Assembly: GCA_016719135.1 (NCBI GenBank)
Contig: JADKAV010000001.1
Span: forward strand, 1-64,000
Reading direction: 5' to 3'
Length of the DNA: 64,000 bases
From: Micrococcales bacterium
GTDB taxonomy: Bacteria > Actinomycetota > Actinomycetes > S36-B12 > UBA10799
A program made the position numbers and the translations under genes. The notes under the pieces are model-generated. The model saw nothing but the letters and a program-made list of their open reading frames with translations. It was not told the DNA's origin and searched no databases. How positions within the stretch are numbered: the stretch's first letter is position 1; each line of letters starts with the position of its first letter. Of the stretch, positions 18,793 through 28,032 are shown in pieces.

Positions 18793-18827
18793 CAGAAGGG
18801 GCGGCTCCCTCGGTGCCGCCCCTTCTG
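18793..18827 (-). terminator. Terminator after pckG
   Basis: A 13-bp perfect stem, CAGAAGGGGCGGC / GCCGCCCCTTCTG, with a 9-base loop lies 10 bases beyond the pckG stop. It may also end transcription arriving from the sulfatase side. Confidence 0.85.
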
Positions 18828-18837
18828 TGCTTCAGGC

Positions 18838-20660
18838 CTAGGCCTGAAGCCGCTCGCGCAGCGAGGCCAACTCGTCGTACAGGGCCTGCGGAACCCGGTC
18901 ACCGAACTTCTGGAAGTACTCCTCAGTGAGGTCGCACTCCGCCAGCCAGCTCTCCCGGTCGACCGCGAACAGCTCCTCCACCTGCTCCTCGGTGAGGTCC
19001 AGACCCTCGACGTACAGATCGCCATCCTTCGGCTTGCCACCGATCGCGGTCTGCTCGGCGTCGGTGCGGCCCTCGACCCGCTCGATGATCCACGCCAGAA
19101 CCCGGGAGTTCTCGCCGAAGCCGGGCCAGATGAACTTGCCGTCCTCGTCCTTGCGGAACCAGTTGACCTGGTAGACCTTCGGCAGCTTCTCCGGGTCGGC
19201 CTTCTCGCCGATCTTGAGCCAGTGGCCCCAGTAGTCGGCCATGTTGTAGCCGCAGAACGGCAGCATCGCGAACGGGTCACGACGCAACTGGCCCACCGCC
19301 CACGGCCGCGGCGGTCATCTCCAGAGGAGACCGTGGCGCCGATGAACACGCCGTGCGCCCAGTCGCGGGCCTCGTTGACCAGCGGGACGACGTGGCGCGG
19401 CGGCCGCCGAACAGGATCGCCGAGATCGGCACGCCGGCGGGGTCCTCCCAGTTGTCGGCGATCGACGGGCACTGCGCGGCCGGAGCGGTGAACCGGGCGT
19501 TCGGGTGGCTGCTCGGCTCATCGGAGTCCGGGGTCCAGTCGCGGCCCTTCCAGTCGATCAGGTGCGCGGGTGCCTCGTCGGTGAGGCCCTCCCACCAGAT
19601 GTCGCCGTCGTCGGTCAGCGCAACGTTGGTGTAGATGCAGTTGCCCCAGAGGGTCTTCACCGCGTTCGCGTTGGTCTTCATGCCGGTGCCCGGGGCGACG
19701 CCGAAGAAGCCGGCCTCGGGGTTGATCGCGTAGAGGCGGCCGTCGTCGCCGAAGCGCATCCAGGCGATGTCGTCGCCGACGGTCTCGACCTTCCAGCCCG
19801 GGCACACTCGGCTCGAGCATGGCGAGGTTGGTCTTGCCACAGGCCGACGGGAAGGCCGCGGTGAGGTACTTGACGTCACCGTCGGGCGCGGTGAGTTTCA
19901 GGATGAGCATGTGCTCGGCCATCCAGCCCTCGTCGCGGGCCATCGCCGAGGCGATGCGCAGCGCGAAGCACTTCTTGCCCAGCAGCGCGTTGCCGCCGTA
20001 GCCCGAACCGTACGACCAGATCTCGCGGGTCTCCGGGAAGTGCACGATGTACTTGGTGTCGTTGCACGGCCAGGCCACGTCCTCGCGCGCATTGCCTTCG
20101 GCATCGACCAGCGGGTACCCGACGGAGTGCAACGCCGGGACGAAATCGCCGTCCTCACCGATCAGATCCAGTGCGGCCTGACCCATCCGGGTCATGATCC
20201 GCATGTTCACCACGACGTACGGAGAGTCGGTGAACTCCACGCCCAGCTCCGCGATGCGCGAACCGAGCGGGCCCATCGAGAACGGGATCACGTACATGGT
20301 GCGACCGCGCATGCAGCCGTCGAACAAGCCCTTGAGGGTGCCGCGCATCTCGGTGGGGTCCATCCAGTTGTTGGTCGGGCCGGCGTCCTCTTCGCGCTGG
20401 GAGCAGATGAAGGTGCGGTCCTCGACGCGCGCGACATCGGAGGGGTCCGAGCGGGCCAGGAAGGAGTTGGGCCGCAACTCGGGGTTCAGCCGGGTGAAGG
20501 TCCCGCTGTCCACGAGTGCCTGGGTCAACCGCTCCCACTCGGCATCGGAGCCGTCGCACCACTCCACTCGATCTGGCTTGGTCAGGTTTGCGACCTCTTC
20601 AACCCACTCAAGAAGCTTCTTGTTCTTGGTCGGGGGGTTTTCGAGTCCTGCAATCGTCAT
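18838..20660 (-). CDS. pckG: Phosphoenolpyruvate carboxykinase (GTP), with at least four frameshifts in the consensus
   Basis: Converts oxaloacetate + GTP to PEP + CO2 at the start of gluconeogenesis. The start at 20660 gives MTIAGLENPPTKNKKLLEWV. In order one sees RSDPSDVARVEDRTFICS, the P-loop-like kinase motif FPSACGKTNLAML, GDDIAWMRFGDDGRLYAINP, then FGGRR, VPLVNEARDWAHGVFIGAT, EMTAAA, RRDPFAMLPFCGYN and a normal C-terminus ending RERLQA. The total span of 1823 bases is the right size for ~607 residues but needs frame changes near 19801, 19400, 19322 and 19300. An essential-type gene with every conserved block present argues for consensus errors rather than decay. Confidence 0.9.
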
Positions 20661-20918
20661 CTGTGCACTCCGTCTCCGCGCGATCGAGGGTGAACGGCGC
20701 GGATTTCGGCGCCGATGCGGCTGCGCGATGCCTAGTACTACCATGCCATGCCGCTGCTCTTCAGGCACTGTCGGGGTCCGGCGTTGCCACGGTGATCTGA
20801 CGTGCTTCGGGCGCCGTTCCGATCGCTGCGGCAATCGACTGGTATCAGCCTGACGTTTGGCGTCAAATCCGGTGAATCGGTAAGGTCTGGCCCACTGCCT
20901 GCCGAAGGAAAATGCGTG

Positions 20919-21849
20919 ATGAAGACACTGATTGCCGCCGCCGTGTGCTGCGTGGCCATCGCCCCTGTCCTCGGCACGCTGCCGAGCACCGCTGAGCCAA
21001 AACGGGGACCTGTGCCGGCCGGTTCCGGTAGTGGGCTCGGTGAGTACGCCAAACCGGCGGGGACCGTGGAGGGCTTCGCGGCGTATGTTCCGCAGTCCAG
21101 CTGTGACCCCAAGTGGCGCAAAGGAATCAGGAAGTTTCGTGACCTCGTTATGCAGAGGTACCCACAGACCCAGGACTGGGGATCGATCCGCAACTGCACC
21201 GATGACGGCATCAGTGAGCACCTCGATGGTCGCGCCTGGGACTGGCACGCCGACGTCAAAGATCCCAAGCAGTTCGCCGCGGCCACCGACCTGATCAACT
21301 GGCTCATGGCCAAGGGGCCTGATGGGAAGTCCGCGTATTGGGCGCGGCGGCTGGGCATCATGTACATCGGCTACAACAAGCGCATCTGGGGCTCTTACCG
21401 CGCCTCGGAAGGATGGCGCAAGCTGTCGAACTCCAACCCTCACACCGACCATGTGCACTTCTCCTTCTCCTGGGCAGGAGCGTTCGGAAAGACCAGTTTC
21501 TGGGACGGCACACCCGCCGCGGAGGACTACGGACCCTGCCGGCCGTTCCAGGGCGAGCCGGCGGCTCTGCACGTGCGGAAGTCCCCGAACCCGCGTCCTT
21601 GTGCGTCGCCGGGCCGGTTGAGCCGCACCTCCTCGAAGCCTGGGAAAGCTGCTGTGGCGCGGCAGCCAATCACCTCAAGTACTCGCCGTCCAGCGGGCGC
21701 TCGGGGTGCCGGGTGCCAACGGCTTCTTCGGTCCCGCCACCATGCGAGCGGTCGCGCAGTACCAACGGCGCAACTCCTTGACCGCCAGCGGCGCGGTGGA
21801 CACGCGCACCCGCAGTGCACTGGTCTCGGACGGGATCCTCAAGCGCTGA
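20919..21849 (+). CDS. Secreted M15/VanY-like peptidase with C-terminal peptidoglycan-binding domain, one frameshift
   Basis: The ATG at 20919 follows a GAAGGAAAA site and opens a signal peptide (MKTLIAAAVCCVAIAPVLG). The mature domain carries SEHLDGRAWDWH and TDHVHFSFSW, which resemble the zinc-ligand H-x6-D and H-x-H motifs of LAS/M15-type D-Ala-D-Ala metallopeptidases; this is inference from motif shape. A one-base indel near 21641-21648 then shifts the frame. The new frame encodes a PG_binding_1 domain (LLWRGSQSPQVLAVQRALGV, then GFFGPATMRAVAQYQ) ending at a TGA at 21847-21849. It overlaps the convergent CoiA-like gene by 11 bases. Confidence 0.72.
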
Positions 21850-22678
21850 GGCACCAGTGGCCCGCAGCGATGGGCCCGCCGCCGGTCCGGCCCCCGGTTC
21901 GGCGACCGAGGGCTATCGCGGGGCCCCAGTACCCGCAGCACGTCCGCCGGTACTCGTCGTCGCCCGAGCGCATCTGACGGACCACCGGCAGGCCGCACGC
22001 GCAGGTCCCGCGCAGCCAGCGGGAGACACCGACCTCGCGCAGATCGCCACACATGGGGCACAGCAACCGCACCGTCTCCACGGCAGCGCCGGTGCTGGGC
22101 ACCACGTCGCGCCACCGACAGGAGCCGGCCAGCAACTGCCCGACCAAGCGGTTCACGGCGATGGTCCGCCCGGTCACGATCACCCGCGGGTCGGCCAGCC
22201 AGTCCGTGACCGTGAACAGCGGCAGGTGCTCTGCGGCCTGGTACCCGGGCGGGACCTTGGCGACCAGCCACACCGCCCGTACGCCGGCGGCCGCATACGT
22301 CGCCTGCCGACGCTCGTACTCCCGCAGAACCTGCCGGGACTTCTGCACTTCGAAGGCCACGCGCGCCCCGTCCCGCTCGGCCATCACGTCGGCGATGAAC
22401 CCCTCACCGGGAACCTCTGTTGCCGCCGACCAACCCGCTTGCGCCACGGCTCGGGCAACCAGCGCCTTGAGGTGCAGATGCTCCTGCGATTCCGGGGCAT
22501 GCGAGCCACAGTCGCGTTCATGCACGAAGTGTCTGGTTCCGAGCCGGGAAACCCGTGGGAAGGCCGGGTGCCCGCAGGGCTGCAGGAGGATCGACCGGCC
22601 GCGCAGTCGCGACCAGGCGCCTTCATCCATCAAGGGGCCGCAGACGAGTTGGTCATCGACGGTGGCACTCAGCGGCAT
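21839..22678 (-). CDS. CoiA-like nuclease domain protein
   Basis: A 279-residue protein resembling competence protein CoiA and related PD-(D/E)xK nucleases. Visible features are RLGTRHFVHERDCG, then ESQEHLHLKALVARA, FIADVMAER with the acidic residue, and VAFEVQKS with the E-x-Q/K pair, followed by YERRQATYAAAGVRAVWLV. A C-terminal zinc-ribbon-like part has CPMC, CAC and CC pairs. CoiA acts in processing of incoming DNA during transformation in Firmicutes; in actinobacteria related genes have no known role. No com genes are nearby. Confidence 0.72.
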   Translation of the reverse strand: MPLSATVDDQLVCGPLMDEGAWSRLRGRSILLQPCGHPAFPRVSRLGTRHFVHERDCGSHAPESQEHLHLKALVARAVAQAGWSAATEVPGEGFIADVMAERDGARVAFEVQKSRQVLREYERRQATYAAAGVRAVWLVAKVPPGYQAAEHLPLFTVTDWLADPRVIVTGRTIAVNRLVGQLLAGSCRWRDVVPSTGAAVETVRLLCPMCGDLREVGVSRWLRGTCACGLPVVRQMRSGDDEYRRTCCGYWGPAIALGRRTGGRTGGGPIAAGHWCLSA

Positions 22679-22741
22679 GTCCCAGTCGTACCGGGATTCC
22701 AGACGTCGATGGAAGCCCGATCCGAGGATCTGTGGATGAAG

Positions 22742-23275
22742 CTATTTGTAGTACGGAGGCGCCCAGCCGAGGTAGGGGCCCCAGTCGTTCATTTCGCGCC
22801 ACTTGATCATCTCCACGGAACCATCGGGCATGTTGGTCACCGCCTTGTCGTCGCCCACATACGTGGCGATGTGGCCGGCATTGTGACCGGGGTCCCAGAA
22901 CATCTGCGCTCCCAGGGGAGGATTGCGGTCCTTCGGATGTGCAAGACCGGCCTTCTTGGCGCGGTACCACTGGTCGAAGGCGGTGCCGAGCCGCGGACCC
23001 TTGGGCATGTATGCGTCGTCGGCCAGCTTCAGGCACTGGGACCAGTACCCGGTCGCGTGGGCTTTCGCGAGGTCCCGCAGGTATTCGACCGCCTTCTTGG
23101 GCGCGCGGGTCGTCCCGATCGGACGCATGACCTCGTCGCGGGACACCTTGTGGACGCGCGCCTCGGACCAGCCGGCACCCACTTCGGTTCCGACGCCCAG
23201 GTCAGCAGACGCCATCGCGGGACGTGCGACGAGGACCAGTCCGATCATGATTCCCCCGCAGAGAATGCGGTTCAT
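22742..23275 (-). CDS. Secreted NlpC/P60-like protein, paralog 1
   Basis: A 177-residue secreted protein, one of three paralogs here (others at 29701 and 30371). The start at 23275 opens a signal peptide (MNRILCGGIMIGLVLVARP). The conserved domain has a candidate catalytic cysteine in YWSQCLKLADDAY (Cys81), PLGAQMFW, a candidate histidine in GHIATYVGDD (His135), and ends in WGPYLGWAPPYYK. This Cys ... G-A-x-x-F-W ... G-H-I pattern resembles NlpC/P60 cell-wall peptidases, but the exact substrate is unknown. The linker between signal peptide and domain is unlike those of the other two. Confidence 0.72.
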   Translation of the reverse strand: MNRILCGGIMIGLVLVARPAMASADLGVGTEVGAGWSEARVHKVSRDEVMRPIGTTRAPKKAVEYLRDLAKAHATGYWSQCLKLADDAYMPKGPRLGTAFDQWYRAKKAGLAHPKDRNPPLGAQMFWDPGHNAGHIATYVGDDKAVTNMPDGSVEMIKWREMNDWGPYLGWAPPYYK

Positions 23276-23475
23276 GATCCAAGTGACCCATATTTCGCGT
23301 CCGGAGGTTCCTGAATTCCGGTGAGGTTCGTCACAATCCGTCAGCGGGCGATTACCGCCGAGCCGCAGGTCGGGTCTGGGACAGACCACCCTTGGGTGCC
23401 TGGCGCGACGCTGGGGGTTCCGGGCAGATCACCCCCGATCGCAGGGCGGCGGCGCGACCCAACGAGCCTGGTGAA

Positions 23476-24687
23476 TCACGACTGCTGGGCTTGCGATGAA
23501 ACCAGGTCGCGAACAAGAATCAGGGCTGCGACCAGCCCCGCGGCTGCCACGAAACCGAACCCTCCGATGAGCCCGAAGGCCGCCGCCAGCGCACCGACCG
23601 CGACGCTGGCCATAGCGCCACCTGCCTGCAGTGCCAGGCTCTCCACCGACATCATCGTGGCGCGCACCGAGGAGTCGACGCGGCTGTGGAGCAGACCTGC
23701 CATGACGGGACCCTGCAGGCCGACCATGAGGTAGACCAGCAGGAACCCGGCGCCCGCGACGGACAGACTGGGCGCGGACACCAGCAGCACCGCCAGGGCC
23801 GCGATCACGAACGCGACCGCCGCGACCTTGGCTCGCCGGCCCGGTAGCCGCGTGCTCAATCCGGCCCCGAGCGCCGCCACCCCGAACGCGGCAGCGGTCA
23901 GCAGCCCGTAGACCCCGAAGCCCGCGTCGGGTCCCCGACCAGGTCCGCGAAGGCGTTCGGGGCGAGCAACCTCGATCCCGCTGAGCACGATCCCCAGGCA
24001 TCCGGCCACCAGCATCACCCGGCGGACCTGTGAGCGTCCTGCTGCCTGCCTGACGGCAGCCGCGACAGTGCTCCGCAACCTGGCCTTCACGCGCTGCCGC
24101 TCATCGGTCACCAGCAGCCAGGCGGCGATGGCGAACGCGATGGTCATCACCGCGGCAATCGCGAAAGGGATGGACAGCGCGAGGAATCCGCCGCCGGTCT
24201 GCGGCAGCTCGGAACCAAGGCGCGGCAGCAGGCCTCCGATCACGGAGCCGACTCCGAGTCCTAGCGATTCCGCCACCTGCCCACGGGCGAGACCTGACTC
24301 GATCATCGCGTGATCGGCGCCGCGCATACTGTCGACGAACCACGACTCGACCGGCCCCGACGACAGCGCGCGCGCCGCTCCCAGGACGCCGACGCCCACC
24401 AGGATCACCGCAGTGCTCCCGGACAGGGCCAGCAGCCCGAGGCCGAGTCCGAGCATCAGCGCCGACGCCACGATCACCTTTCGACGCCCCCAGGAGTCGG
24501 CCAGTCCGCCGGTGGGCAGCTCCAGCAGAAGTGTCACCACGCCGTAGACCGCCATGATCTGGCCCACCGTGTTGATGGGCAATCCACGCGCTCCCAGCAG
24601 CAGAACCAACACCGGGATCACCAGACCGACCGGGAACCACCTCATGGCGCTGAGCAGCGCAAGGCGGTTGGCAGGCTGCTTCAACAC
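23476..24687 (-). CDS. MFS drug-efflux-type transporter
   Basis: A 403-residue, 12-helix major facilitator protein. The N-terminal half has the motif GGLADSWGRRKVIVASA (motif A), and later helices end in a short tail. The start is GTG at 24687. Residues encoded at about 23914-23966 read PERLRGPGRGPDAG, out of character for a membrane protein. Shifting the frame there gives APNAFADLVGDPTRASG, which is typical of the family; a +1 and a -1 indel about 50 bases apart would explain it. The next gene is divergent. Substrate cannot be predicted. Confidence 0.82.
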   Translation of the reverse strand: MLKQPANRLALLSAMRWFPVGLVIPVLVLLLGARGLPINTVGQIMAVYGVVTLLLELPTGGLADSWGRRKVIVASALMLGLGLGLLALSGSTAVILVGVGVLGAARALSSGPVESWFVDSMRGADHAMIESGLARGQVAESLGLGVGSVIGGLLPRLGSELPQTGGGFLALSIPFAIAAVMTIAFAIAAWLLVTDERQRVKARLRSTVAAAVRQAAGRSQVRRVMLVAGCLGIVLSGIEVARPERLRGPGRGPDAGFGVYGLLTAAAFGVAALGAGLSTRLPGRRAKVAAVAFVIAALAVLLVSAPSLSVAGAGFLLVYLMVGLQGPVMAGLLHSRVDSSVRATMMSVESLALQAGGAMASVAVGALAAAFGLIGGFGFVAAAGLVAALILVRDLVSSQAQQS

Positions 24688-24746
24688 GTGGCAACGCTAT
24701 CCGCGGTCGACTCAAGACGGCCATAGGCCAAGCCGATATCGGTAGC

Positions 24747-25904
24747 ATGCGGGTCGTGCGCTCGGTGCTGTCGGTTGCTGCGGCTGCGGCACTGTGCATC
24801 ACCTTGCCCGCGGCCGGGCCGTCGGTGGCGCAGAAGCGGCCAGCTGACGAAACCCGCACCGAGATCACCGTCGCCACGTACAACGTGTGCAAAGTCAACT
24901 GCAGCAGTCGCCACCCGTGGAAACGCCGGCGCATGGCGGTCAAACGCACTGTTCAGGCCGCCCGGCCCGCGGTTCTCGCCGTGCAGGAAGCCCCGACCCT
25001 ACGATGGCGTTCGACGACGCAGTGGGCAGATCTGACGAAAGTGCTGGGACGCGCCGGGTACCGCCAGACCAGCAACCAGGACGGGTGCACGCAAGGTTGC
25101 ACGCGCGGCGCTCACCTCTACTTCGACCCGCAGCGGATCCGGGTGTTCGAGGTCCGCAAGCCGTCCGGACTCCCGGTACCGCCTGCGCAGTGCCGCAAGT
25201 ACCTCGACGACCCGGATCTCCCCCGCAAGAAGAAGGGCGCGTACTTCCACGATTGGTACGAGCACGACTGCCAGGCACACCTGGGGTACACGCCCTACAT
25301 CGACATGTCGACGGGGATGCAGTCCCAGCGGGAACTCAGTGGGCAACCGTGGGGCGGGGTGCAGGACCGCAACGTCTCGTGGGCCTACCTGCAGGATCTC
25401 GCAAGCGGCGGTGTGTTCATGGCCCTGTCGATGCATCTGCCCAATGAGAAGACGACCCAGGGCGAGCAGCTACGGCGGCAGGTGTCCGCGCGCGTGGCGT
25501 CCTGGATCGACGCCCAGAACGTCGAGCTGGGCCTCGGAGCCATTCCTATCGTCGCGATGGGCGATCTCAACTCGTTCCAGAAGCGTCAGCCGCAGGGCGC
25601 CCAGACGGTCTTCTACGATTTCGGTTTCGTCGACGCCTTCCAAGCGCCATTGCGCATCAACGCCAGGTTCCCGACCGTCAACTTCACCCCTTCGACCCGC
25701 CAGTGGCAGGGGTTCCCGCCCAAGCCCTTCAAGTACGCGAGACTGGCCAGCCGGATCGACTACGTCCTGGGCAAGAACGGGGTCCGTCCCCTGACGCATG
25801 AGGTCTTCCTGAAACTGCGCAACGGACGCTTCGACAAACGTTTCCGCGGGTCGGATCACAATCTGGTGCGCGCCACACTCTCGGTGCCGGTGGTGCTGCG
25901 CTGA
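24747..25904 (+). CDS. Secreted endonuclease/exonuclease/phosphatase (EEP) family protein
   Basis: A 385-residue exported protein with a signal peptide (MRVVRSVLSVAAAAALCITL). EEP-fold landmarks are TYNV with the metal-binding Asn, LAVQEAP with the metal-binding Glu, AMGDLNS, SRIDYVL and the terminal GSDHNLV with the catalytic His. The family includes secreted nucleases, sphingomyelinases and inositol phosphatases. Four cysteines in the first part (NVCKVNC; DGCTQGC) could form disulfides. Which phosphodiester it cuts is not evident. Confidence 0.88.
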   Translation: MRVVRSVLSVAAAAALCITLPAAGPSVAQKRPADETRTEITVATYNVCKVNCSSRHPWKRRRMAVKRTVQAARPAVLAVQEAPTLRWRSTTQWADLTKVLGRAGYRQTSNQDGCTQGCTRGAHLYFDPQRIRVFEVRKPSGLPVPPAQCRKYLDDPDLPRKKKGAYFHDWYEHDCQAHLGYTPYIDMSTGMQSQRELSGQPWGGVQDRNVSWAYLQDLASGGVFMALSMHLPNEKTTQGEQLRRQVSARVASWIDAQNVELGLGAIPIVAMGDLNSFQKRQPQGAQTVFYDFGFVDAFQAPLRINARFPTVNFTPSTRQWQGFPPKPFKYARLASRIDYVLGKNGVRPLTHEVFLKLRNGRFDKRFRGSDHNLVRATLSVPVVLR

Positions 25905-25941
25905 CCCGTCTGGACCGGGCTTCGCGACCGGGACCAGTGAA

Positions 25942-26003
25942 ATGGCCCGTTGGTTGCCGGATGGCCCGCAAACTACGGGGTTACTTGGCAACCAACGGGC
26001 CAT
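25942..26003. terminator. Long perfect inverted repeat between convergent genes
   Basis: The arms ATGGCCCGTTGGTTGCC (25942-25958) and GGCAACCAACGGGCCAT (25987-26003) are perfect 17-bp inverted copies separated by 28 bases. The loop contains a further ATGGCCCG core. It lies between convergent genes, so a bidirectional terminator or a REP-like element is likely. A weaker relative is at 31082-31136. Confidence 0.65.
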
Positions 26004-26137
26004 CACGAGGGTGTTGGTGGGGTCAAGCGCAGGCAACCGCAAGACAACAGGCGAGGAGCCCGGCTCTCCCCTCGTGAGCCGGGATCCTCTGGTTCGCCAG
26101 GCGTCCCCCTCAGAAACGACTGGCGGGTTCGGATGGT

Positions 26138-26674
26138 CTAAAGGTTCAAGAACCGTTGCGGGTTCACCTGGTCGCCGTCGACGAGCACCTCGAAGTGCAG
26201 GTGCGGACCACTGCTGTTCCCGGTGCTGCCCAGTGCGCCGATGCGCTGCCCGCGCTGCACACGCTCACCCTTCTTGACGCTGATGGCCGAGAGGTGGGCG
26301 TAGCGGGTCCGGGTGCCGTTACCGTGGGCGATCTCGATCATGTTGCCGTACGCGCCGGCACTGCTGGCTTCTACGACCTTGCCGCTGTCGGCGGCCTGGA
26401 TCGCTTGACCGACAGGGCCCGTGAAGTCGAGGCCGGTGTGGTGACCGGAACTCCACATGGCTCCGGACTGCCCGAACCGCGCCGAGAGCTTGTACTTGCC
26501 GGTTGGCACCGTCATACCCTCGGCCTTCGCGGCAGCGGTGTAGTTGACGTCGGCGCCGATCACGTCGATCGCGCGGGAATCCACTGGCCGAGAGGGGCTC
26601 GTCGCCATCGTGGGCGTTGCCACCGCACCGACGGCCAACAGCGCGAGGGCGGGGGTGACGAGCGTGCGGTTCAC
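26138..26674 (-). CDS. Secreted M23 (LytM-type) metallopeptidase
   Basis: A 178-residue exported cell-wall endopeptidase. The GTG at 26674 is chosen because an AAAGGAAA site precedes it and it opens a signal peptide (NRTLVTPALALLAVGAVATP). Zinc ligands are visible as His79-x3-Asp83 in HHTGLDFTG and His160 in GPHLHFEV, with the accessory His127 in TRYAHLS. It is a minimal catalytic domain with only a ~50-residue linker and no binding module. M23 enzymes cut peptide cross-links in peptidoglycan. Confidence 0.9.
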   Translation of the reverse strand: MNRTLVTPALALLAVGAVATPTMATSPSRPVDSRAIDVIGADVNYTAAAKAEGMTVPTGKYKLSARFGQSGAMWSSGHHTGLDFTGPVGQAIQAADSGKVVEASSAGAYGNMIEIAHGNGTRTRYAHLSAISVKKGERVQRGQRIGALGSTGNSSGPHLHFEVLVDGDQVNPQRFLNL

Positions 26675-26955
26675 GGGGTTTCCTTTCGGTGTAAGGACGA
26701 CATTCCTGTGATCCCCAGAGGCCACATTGATCAACAGGTGCATTTTTCCCGAAACGGACATTTGCCATGTGGGCTCGGCGACATCGATGTGACGTGGGCC
26801 ACAGGCGTGAGGGCTCCGGCACCTTGGTAAGGCACGCGTCGACTTCGACGCGCCCGAGGAGGACCCATCACGACCATGATGGACAATCTGATGGTGCGCC
26901 GGAAACACCGATCGATCGACCAGGTTGCGGCGTCCAACGTGCCGAGCTTGGCCCC

Positions 26956-28032
26956 ATGACGTGGATCAGCGGGTACGCCGAACCGATCGGGTCCGCCTTC
27001 TTCTACTTCCTGGCAGCCGCCCTGGTTCTCGCGATCCCCTATCTCGCATGGCAGTACCGGCGGTGGGGCGCATTGGACCCGGCGCGGGTCTGGGCGCAGG
27101 CGTCCTGGCTGCTGTACCTGACCTGCGCGTGGGCGTTGGTCCTGATGCCGTTTCCCGAGGACTCCTGCGCCCGGGACGTCAGCCCACAGCTCGAGCCGTT
27201 CAACTGGCTGGCGCTGGCACGGGCACAAAGTGGCGACGGATACGCACTTCTGGCCAATCCCAACGTCGTGATGTTCATCTTCAACATCGCCCTGCTGTTC
27301 CCGTTCGGGGTGTATCTGCGCAGGTGGTTCGGGCGTGGCGTTATCACCACCGTCCTGCTGGGCTTCGCCCTGTCGCTGACCTTCGAAGTCACCCAGTTGA
27401 CCGCGAACTTCGGGATCTACCCGTGCACCTACCGCCAGTTCAACGTCGACGATCTGATGGCCAACACGACCGGCGCCCTGCTGGGCTGGCTGCTCGCCCC
27501 ACTGATCGTCTTCATCCCGCGCCGAGGCGCCCCCACCGAACCGGACCGGGGGGTCACGGTACCCCGCCGGGCCTTGAGCCTGCTGATCGACTACATCGGG
27601 GCCTTGCTCGTGGCGCTTGCCTGGAGCACTGTGTCCGAGACGTACTCACTGCCGCTGCCGGGCGCGCCGCTGGCATGGACGCTGTTCGCCATGACCTGGG
27701 CGGTCCCGCTGATCACCGGCGGACGAACCCCCGGCCAGTTCGCCGTCGGTATCCGCATGGAGTCGAAGACGGGCTACCGCCGCAACCCCCTGCGACTTCT
27801 CGTGCGGTGGGCGCTGGTGTGGGGTCCGTACCCGGCCGTGCTGGCCTTCATGCGGGCCGCCGGGACGAACCCGACGACCGCGGCGCTGGTGGCCGTCGTG
27901 CTGTTGGGCTTGTGGCTGTTGTTGCTGCTCACAACCCGACTACATGAAACGCTCAGCCGCACCCGGACTGTCGTGGATCAGCGTGCTTCGCGGAAGGCTG
28001 CGACCAGTGTCGGCAGCGTTGGGAAGATATAG
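26956..28032 (+). CDS. VanZ-RDD fusion membrane protein
   Basis: A 358-residue integral membrane protein. The first ~190 residues form a VanZ-like domain (NPNVVMFIFNIALLFPFGVY; SLTFEVTQLT; RQFNVDDLMANTTGALLGW, the last carrying the typical R-x-F-D/N-x-D-D pattern). From about residue 200 an RDD domain follows (RRALSLLIDYIGALLVALAW; GGRTPGQFAVGIRM). VanZ proteins are linked to low-level glycopeptide resistance and RDD proteins to small-molecule or ion transport. The ATG at 26956 is the first that opens directly on a membrane segment. The 3' end overlaps the convergent SulP gene by 55 bases. Confidence 0.85.
   Translation: MTWISGYAEPIGSAFFYFLAAALVLAIPYLAWQYRRWGALDPARVWAQASWLLYLTCAWALVLMPFPEDSCARDVSPQLEPFNWLALARAQSGDGYALLANPNVVMFIFNIALLFPFGVYLRRWFGRGVITTVLLGFALSLTFEVTQLTANFGIYPCTYRQFNVDDLMANTTGALLGWLLAPLIVFIPRRGAPTEPDRGVTVPRRALSLLIDYIGALLVALAWSTVSETYSLPLPGAPLAWTLFAMTWAVPLITGGRTPGQFAVGIRMESKTGYRRNPLRLLVRWALVWGPYPAVLAFMRAAGTNPTTAALVAVVLLGLWLLLLLTTRLHETLSRTRTVVDQRASRKAATSVGSVGKI

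Noticed and set aside
26675..26955. Cyclic di-AMP (ydaO-type) riboswitch upstream of the M23 peptidase
   Set aside because: Such switches often precede actinobacterial wall hydrolases, but the conserved core motifs were not found here.
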